This document shows, in pieces, positions 59,668 through 64,000 of a stretch of DNA of 64,000 nucleotides. The DNA is from SIG607 sp045646245. GTDB taxonomy: Bacteria; Bacillota; Clostridia; Oscillospirales; Acutalibacteraceae. A model generated the notes under the pieces. It searched no databases. It had not been told where the DNA came from and was given only the letters and a program-made list of their open reading frames with translations. Both the position numbers and the translations under genes were made by a program. Every line of letters starts with the position of its first letter. The stretch's first letter is position 1. The DNA is taken from the NCBI GenBank assembly GCA_045646245.1, contig JAZRKJ010000086.1, forward strand, positions 1 through 64,000. Direction: 5' to 3'.

Positions 59668-60489
59668 TTACTGTAAAAATTTTTCAGGAAGAACGAGGCC
59701 GAAATCTTTAGCCAAAGCACGGAATTCATCGGGCTGAATTGTCTGACGTTTTGCGTTTGTCATACTTCTAACCTTTACAAGAATTTCCGCAGCCTTTTCA
59801 ACGGTGTGCATAAGACCGAAGGTTAAATCAAAATCTTCACCGGAACAGAACATACCGTGGTGCGCCCAAATAGCAACATCATACTGTTTCATAAGCTCAC
59901 TGGTTGCAACGGCAATGTCTCTTCCGCCGGGAACCATCCAGGGAACAACACCGATACCGTCAGGGAAAACAACGGGACATTCGGTTGCCATTTCCCAAAT
60001 TTCTCTTGTAAAAGTAACGTCGTCAAGAGGAAGAACGAAGGTAAGCGCAATGGTATTTGCGGGATGAGCGTGATAAATAACTCTGTGCTTTCCGCCGCTT
60101 GCCTGCTTTTTAACTTCGTGGTTCATTAAATGGCTGGGCAATTCGCTTGTAGGTCTTGCGCCGTTTAAAAGGCCCCATACAATACGGAAGTTTTCACCCT
60201 TTTCATCTATTTCTACAATACCTGTGTTAGCTTCAGCATCAAGTATAATATTGCGGAAATACTTACCGCTTCCCGTAGTCATAAAGAACTCACCCGCAAG
60301 GTCGGGAACGCTTGTGACAATAGGAGTCCAGTCACGGTCGTAAGTAAAGTTTTCCTTTACCGATTCAACCTCTTCGGGTTTAATACGGTAGGTCAGGTTG
60401 CCGCCGTTTCTTTCGTGCCAGCCCTGTTCCCAACCGTCGTTAGCCATTCTGATAAAACCTTTAACAAATTCAGCATCTAAAATTTTCAT
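59668..60489 (-). CDS. rhaD: Rhamnulose-1-phosphate aldolase
   Basis: Class II zinc aldolase that splits rhamnulose-1-phosphate to DHAP and L-lactaldehyde. The 273 residues show the metal-binding HAHPANT-like segment (YHAHPANTIALTF) and the AIWAHHGMFCSGEDFD stretch with further zinc histidines. The N-terminal NDGWEQGWHERNGGNLTYR is characteristic of RhaD. It starts 4 bp after rhaA. A lactaldehyde-handling gene is not present in the window. Confidence 0.95.
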   Translation of the reverse strand: MKILDAEFVKGFIRMANDGWEQGWHERNGGNLTYRIKPEEVESVKENFTYDRDWTPIVTSVPDLAGEFFMTTGSGKYFRNIILDAEANTGIVEIDEKGENFRIVWGLLNGARPTSELPSHLMNHEVKKQASGGKHRVIYHAHPANTIALTFVLPLDDVTFTREIWEMATECPVVFPDGIGVVPWMVPGGRDIAVATSELMKQYDVAIWAHHGMFCSGEDFDLTFGLMHTVEKAAEILVKVRSMTNAKRQTIQPDEFRALAKDFGLVLPEKFLQ

Positions 60490-60493
60490 ATCA

Positions 60494-61735
60494 TTAACCT
60501 CTTTTTAAAAGAACTTCTTTTTCGTATTTTTCAATTTCGCAAAGCCATTCCATGCCGTTTGACTGACCCATCTGCTTACAGAATTCAGCCCAAACCTCAC
60601 CTAAAGGATAGGTTTTAATTTCTTCACCCAATACCATAAGACGGGTGAAATTACCTTCATCCTGAAGCTTCTTCATTTCTGCCCATGGGGTAAGAAGCGC
60701 AGAAAGAAGAGCTTTTTGCCAGTTACGCATACCTGTAACCCAAGCGGATACACGGTTTATGGAAGCGTCGAAGTAGTCAAGCGCCATAACTACTCTGTCA
60801 AGAGCGTTATTCTTAACAATTTCTTTAGCCATTTCTTTGGTTTCGTCGTCAAGGAGAACTACGTGGTCGGAATCCCAACGAACAGGGCGTGTAATATGTA
60901 AAGCAATTTTATCGTTGAACAAAAGCATAGTGGGGATTTTGTCCGAAACGTATTCGGTGGGGTGATAGTGACCGTTGTCCATAAGGGGCATAATACCGTT
61001 TTTGGCGGCATAGCTTAAATAGAATTCAGCCGAACCAACGGTGTAGGATTCAAGACCGATACCGAAAACCTTTGATTCAAGAGTAATAAGAACCTTGGAT
61101 TTATCAAAATCGGTGGCAAAAATTTCATCAAGAGACTTTTTAAGCCTTGCTCTGGGGCCAAAACGGTCTGCGGGAACATCCTTCATACCATCGGGAATCC
61201 AGATATTAAGAGTACAGAAGGTATTAAGCTCGTTTGCAAAGTATTCAGCAATTTTAATACAGCAAACAGCGTGGTCAACCCAGAATTTTCTTACTTCTTC
61301 ATCAGCAGAAGCAAGGGTCATACCTTCTGCTTTGGGGTGAGAAAAGAAAGTGGGGTTAAAGTCAATACCAAGTCCTCTTTCTTTAGCAAATTCAACCCAT
61401 TTGGCAAAGTGCTTGGGTTCTAAAGCGTTTCTGTCAGCCCATTCGCCCTTTTCAAATATTGCGTATGACGCGTGAAGGTTTATACGGTGTTTGCCGGGGA
61501 TGAGAGAAAGCGCCTTATCCATATCAGCCATAAGTTCTTCGGGAGTGGTAGCCTTACCCGGATAATTACCCGTAGTCTGAATACCGCCGGAAAGAGCCTC
61601 CTTACTGTCGAAGCCGTTAACGTCATCACCCTGCCAACAATGCATTGAAATAGCAACGTTTTTAAGTTTTTCAATAGCGGCGTCGGTATCAACGCCAAGC
61701 TCTGCGTAAAGTTTTTTTGCGTCTGAATAGTTCAT
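60494..61735 (-). CDS. rhaA: L-rhamnose isomerase
   Basis: Metal-dependent isomerase converting L-rhamnose to L-rhamnulose. The 413 residues include SMHCWQGDDVNGF, GGIQTTGNYPGKATT, the metal-site region ESKVFGIGLESY and MDNGHYHPTEYVSDKIPT. GGAGG lies 7 nt before the ATG. It is the first gene of rhaA-rhaD-rhaB. No rhamnose transporter or mutarotase gene (rhaM) is seen nearby. Confidence 0.97.
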   Translation of the reverse strand: MNYSDAKKLYAELGVDTDAAIEKLKNVAISMHCWQGDDVNGFDSKEALSGGIQTTGNYPGKATTPEELMADMDKALSLIPGKHRINLHASYAIFEKGEWADRNALEPKHFAKWVEFAKERGLGIDFNPTFFSHPKAEGMTLASADEEVRKFWVDHAVCCIKIAEYFANELNTFCTLNIWIPDGMKDVPADRFGPRARLKKSLDEIFATDFDKSKVLITLESKVFGIGLESYTVGSAEFYLSYAAKNGIMPLMDNGHYHPTEYVSDKIPTMLLFNDKIALHITRPVRWDSDHVVLLDDETKEMAKEIVKNNALDRVVMALDYFDASINRVSAWVTGMRNWQKALLSALLTPWAEMKKLQDEGNFTRLMVLGEEIKTYPLGEVWAEFCKQMGQSNGMEWLCEIEKYEKEVLLKRG

Positions 61736-61761
61736 AAATTTACCTCCGTTTGAAATATTAC

Positions 61762-61791
61762 ATTATAATAATACTACAAAACACAGTACAA
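61762..61791 (-). promoter_or_regulatory. Promoter for rhaA-rhaD-rhaB
   Basis: Minus-strand TTGTAC and TATAAT spaced 18 bp, about 25 bp before rhaA. The imperfect spacing fits an activated promoter. No clear direct repeats for the AraC protein were recognised. Confidence 0.5.
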
Positions 61792-61835
61792 GTAAATGAC
61801 GAATTTAGAAAACCGCACCGTCCTTATTCGACATT

Positions 61836-62801
61836 TTACTTTATTCTGTTAATACTTCGGAATTCGGCGGGAGAAAGATTATTTTTTTCTTTAAAGCACC
61901 TGAAGAAATAACTTGCGTTTTCGTACCCTACCGACAGTATAATTTCGTTTACCGAAAGGTCGGTATTTTTAAGAAGATATTCGGCGCGGCTTAGTCGTTT
62001 GGTTTTTAAAAAGTCCTTAAAGGTACATCCAAACTGCCTTGTAATTCTTTTACTTACCGCGCTGAAGTTCATACCTATAACGGAAGAAAATTCGGTCAAC
62101 GTTGCGGTTTTATAGTTTTCTTCTATATATCGCAGCAGTTCGGCAGAAAAGCCGTTTGCATCGTTACGGGGAACCTTTAGTCTGTCGGTGTGATTAGCAA
62201 GCTCCAGCATAAGAAGTCCTAAAGTTGTTTGCCTTATTCGGCGCTTATTAGGTTCGTTTTTGACAATGGTCCATATAAGGTTTTCCAGCAAATTTTGAAT
62301 GGGTAAGATTTGCGATACTTCAAAATGCAAATAGCTTTGGCTTTTGCTTTTGGGGAATAAGCAGGAAAGCAAAAATTCAACCACCAGATTATCCTCTTTA
62401 CCCAGCATTTCCGCCGCGCTGTCGAAGAATTCCGGTAAAATAATAAAATTTACTGCAATATCCCCTTCTTCTGCGCGTTCCACTTCGTGAAGAGCATCTC
62501 TGTTAAGTATTAAGAGTTCTCCTGTTTTAAGGGTGATTCGGTTGCCGTTTATTATATGATTTGTACTGCCGGAACACATATAAACCATTTCGATATAGTT
62601 GTGTTTATGGGGCGGAAAATGAACAAAGCGTGTGTTGGGACGAATTTGCAAAGTCTTGCCGCTTTGAAGAAGCCTTCCGCTGTCAACACGGTTGGTTTTA
62701 CCGAGTCCGTAAGACGCCAAATTAAGCTTTGAAGGGTCTTTTAATATTCTTTTTTCCTCTTCGGTAATTACCGAAAGCACACCTAAAAGTTCACTGTTCA
62801 T
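61836..62801 (-). CDS. AraC-family regulator, probable rhamnose regulator
   Basis: A 321-residue regulator with a cupin half (FVHFPPHKHNYIEMVYMCSG, ILNRDALHEVERAEEGDIAV) and an AraC DNA-binding half at about residues 220-318. That half includes TLTEFSSVIGMNFSAVSKRI and LSVNEIILSVGYENASYFFR. It lies just upstream of rhaA on the same strand and 2 bp after the histidine phosphatase gene. A role as activator of the rhaADB genes is inferred from position only; it is not close enough to call RhaS or RhaR. Confidence 0.88.
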   Translation of the reverse strand: MNSELLGVLSVITEEEKRILKDPSKLNLASYGLGKTNRVDSGRLLQSGKTLQIRPNTRFVHFPPHKHNYIEMVYMCSGSTNHIINGNRITLKTGELLILNRDALHEVERAEEGDIAVNFIILPEFFDSAAEMLGKEDNLVVEFLLSCLFPKSKSQSYLHFEVSQILPIQNLLENLIWTIVKNEPNKRRIRQTTLGLLMLELANHTDRLKVPRNDANGFSAELLRYIEENYKTATLTEFSSVIGMNFSAVSKRITRQFGCTFKDFLKTKRLSRAEYLLKNTDLSVNEIILSVGYENASYFFRCFKEKNNLSPAEFRSINRIK

Positions 62802-62803
62802 AG

Positions 62804-63445
62804 TTAAACCCCTTTAGGAAAGCCTGTTGCAATATCCGAAAGAAAACCGTCGTTCGAGTAAGAAACCTCGGTAAATTTTCCCTCTTCATAAACAACCTCG
62901 CTTACCGAAGCGTTATTAGCCCAAGGAAGATTTTTGATTTTCTCTAACTCCATACCTTTTACGAAAGCAAAGAAGGTTCTTATTGGTGTTGCGTGGGTAA
63001 AAACCGCCACCGTTTTGCCGTCGTTATTTTCCGCAATTTCGGTTACGGCTTTAACAATTCTTTTTTGCAAATCGGCAACGCTTTCTCCCCCGTCGGGGTG
63101 AGCCATACCAATATTTGATTGCCATATTCCGTAAGATACGGGATATGCTTCGTTTAAATAAGAGTAATTTTTATTTTCCCATTCACCCGCAAAAATCTCT
63201 CTTAAATTTTCCTTTATTATAGGCTGGATTTTCAAAAAATCAGATAACGGTAAGGAAGTATTATAAGCGCGCAGTAAATCGCTGGAATAAATTTTGTCAA
63301 TTTTCACGTCCTTAAGGAATTCACCCACACGCTGCGCTTGTTTATATCCCAAATCGGACAAATCAAGGTCGGTATGACCGAGATAAATATGTTCTTTATT
63401 TCCGAGACTTTGTCCGTGACGGACAAAAATAATTCTGCACGACAT
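62804..63445 (-). CDS. Histidine phosphatase family protein
   Basis: Phosphoglycerate-mutase-like phosphatase of 213 residues. The catalytic RHGQ motif is at residues 9-12 (FVRHGQSLGN), with the typical YLGHTDLDLSDLGYKQAQ following, and the second catalytic histidine lies in VFTHATPIRTFF. It could act on small phosphate esters or, as in CobC-like members, on a cobamide precursor; sequence does not decide. GGGGGAAGG precedes the ATG, and a consensus promoter drives it with the downstream AraC gene. Confidence 0.85.
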   Translation of the reverse strand: MSCRIIFVRHGQSLGNKEHIYLGHTDLDLSDLGYKQAQRVGEFLKDVKIDKIYSSDLLRAYNTSLPLSDFLKIQPIIKENLREIFAGEWENKNYSYLNEAYPVSYGIWQSNIGMAHPDGGESVADLQKRIVKAVTEIAENNDGKTVAVFTHATPIRTFFAFVKGMELEKIKNLPWANNASVSEVVYEEGKFTEVSYSNDGFLSDIATGFPKGV

Positions 63446-63475
63446 AAACCTTCCCCCTTCTTGAAAACTAAAATA

Positions 63476-63504
63476 ATTATACCGCCTGTATAAAGCAATG
63501 TCAA
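63476..63504 (-). promoter_or_regulatory. Sigma-A promoter for the phosphatase and AraC genes
   Basis: Minus-strand TTGACA and TATAAT with a 17 bp spacer, an exact consensus in both hexamers. Confidence 0.85.
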
Positions 63505-63510
63505 ATGAAA

Positions 63511-63536
63511 AAAGCAGACGGAACCCCGCCTGCTTT
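63511..63536 (-). terminator. Terminator after the edge membrane-protein gene
   Basis: Stem AAAGCAGGCGG with CCGTCTGCTTT (one G-T pair) around GGTT, followed by TTTTC on the minus strand, a few bases past the stop codon. Confidence 0.85.
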
Positions 63537-63540
63537 CAAG

Positions 63541-64000
63541 TTACAGTACAATATTTATTATAATTCCAACGCTTGTCAATATCCACAAAACACTTGTAAG
63601 AGTAAGGAGATACCAACGTTTTGGTTTCCCTGCCTTTGTGGAATTTGCGTAAACAACACTTAATACAAGAGGAACCATCGGAATAATAAAACCAACGATT
63701 ATTGATATTGTCCAAAAAGTTAATGACGCAGAAAACTTGTCATCTTCCTCTATAAACGGGTTTTCGTCGGTATAAATATATTCCACCGTTCTGTATTTAT
63801 CGGAAGCCTGTGCATTTATCACCATATCAACGCCTGTTTTATCCAATTTATAAGCAGGCACGACACCTTTTCTGAAAGAAAAATTACCGTAAGCGTCAAA
63901 ATAAGAATTATCAAGCGCGTCGTAGTGAATATAGTAATAATCGTTTTCAAAAAAATAAACTTCGCCAATTGTGTGGGCAACCGTCTCCGTTTGGTCAAAG
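63541..64000 (-). CDS. Membrane protein of unknown function, 5' end outside the window
   Basis: The frame is open from the right edge to the stop at 63541, about 152 residues, so the start lies beyond 64000. The visible part begins FDQTETVAHTIGEVYFFEND and has a soluble, tyrosine-rich segment. Two hydrophobic helices follow near the end (FWTISIIVGFIIPMVPLVLS and LLTLTSVLWILTSVGIIINI). A GTG at 63859-63861 is not the real start because the frame continues past it. I do not recognise the family. Confidence 0.7.
   Translation of the reverse strand, partial: FDQTETVAHTIGEVYFFENDYYYIHYDALDNSYFDAYGNFSFRKGVVPAYKLDKTGVDMVINAQASDKYRTVEYIYTDENPFIEEDDKFSASLTFWTISIIVGFIIPMVPLVLSVVYANSTKAGKPKRWYLLTLTSVLWILTSVGIIINIVL

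Overview
This 64 kb window looks like chromosomal DNA of an anaerobic, probably gut-dwelling Clostridia member (Firmicutes; an Oscillospirales- or Christensenellales-like lineage is my guess, not demonstrated). Reasons: a Spo0A gene with two exact TGTCGAA boxes upstream, pyruvate formate-lyase with its activase, the short HisG plus HisZ form of ATP phosphoribosyltransferase, an acetyl-CoA type MetA paired with MetY, strong GGAGG ribosome binding sites, sigma-A promoters with 16-18 bp spacers, and several glycan- and rhamnose-use genes.

Layout. 1-12.4 kb (minus strand): rpoB-rpoC, then rpsL-rpsG-fusA-tuf with further promoters before rpsL and tuf. rpoB has its own consensus promoter and is not preceded by rplKAJL. 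Between it and the next operon lies a 0.3 kb element with about 35 bp terminal inverted repeats and two internal foldback hairpins, a MITE or structured-RNA candidate. 12.7-15.8 kb (minus): prmA-prfB-trigger-factor-like lipoprotein. 15.9-18.6 kb (plus): a P2A-type ATPase with substituted ion-site residues. 18.6-22.1 kb: uvrC, and divergently a ZnuC/ZnuB-type ABC pair without a binding protein. 22.2-25.6 kb (plus): GH116 glycosidase with a LacI regulator.

25.7-30.1 kb (minus) is a decaying glycan-use locus. It holds a GH3 gene broken by a homopolymer frameshift and joined by deletion to the back half of a Gfo/Idh/MocA oxidoreductase gene, a short gene remnant, and a GH89-like alpha-N-acetylglucosaminidase gene with two homopolymer frameshifts. 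30.3-32.1 kb (plus): AraC regulator, acyltransferase-like protein and tRNA-Leu(CAA), followed by degenerate 7-bp tandem repeats.

32.5-40.4 kb (minus) is a complete cyclic arginine operon argGHCJBDF with ArgR-like operators. 40.6-41.2 kb is a DUF4886 gene with an internal deletion. 41.2-48.6 kb (minus) is the compact histidine operon hisZGDCBHAF-IE with a palindromic operator in its promoter. 48.8-51.0 kb (minus) is metY-metA. 51.2-54.3 kb (plus) is pflB-pflA behind a structured leader resembling the pfl/ZTP riboswitch and ending in a terminator. 54.3-55.3 kb (minus) is spo0A. 55.4-58.2 kb is an AraC regulator divergent from a glutaminase-A-like (DUF4965) gene, with 21-bp-phased direct repeats between them. 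58.3-63.4 kb (minus) is a rhamnose catabolic set (rhaA-rhaD-rhaB) after an AraC regulator and a histidine phosphatase. A truncated membrane-protein gene runs off the right edge.

Taken together, core information-processing and amino-acid operons are intact and tightly packed, while polysaccharide accessory genes are interspersed and partly decaying. I did not find a clear new multi-gene defence or enzymatic system. The best candidates for novelty are the 12.4 kb foldback element, the divergent pfl leader RNA, the ATPase with altered ion ligands and the heptamer repeats. Everything here is from reading the sequence; no database search was run.
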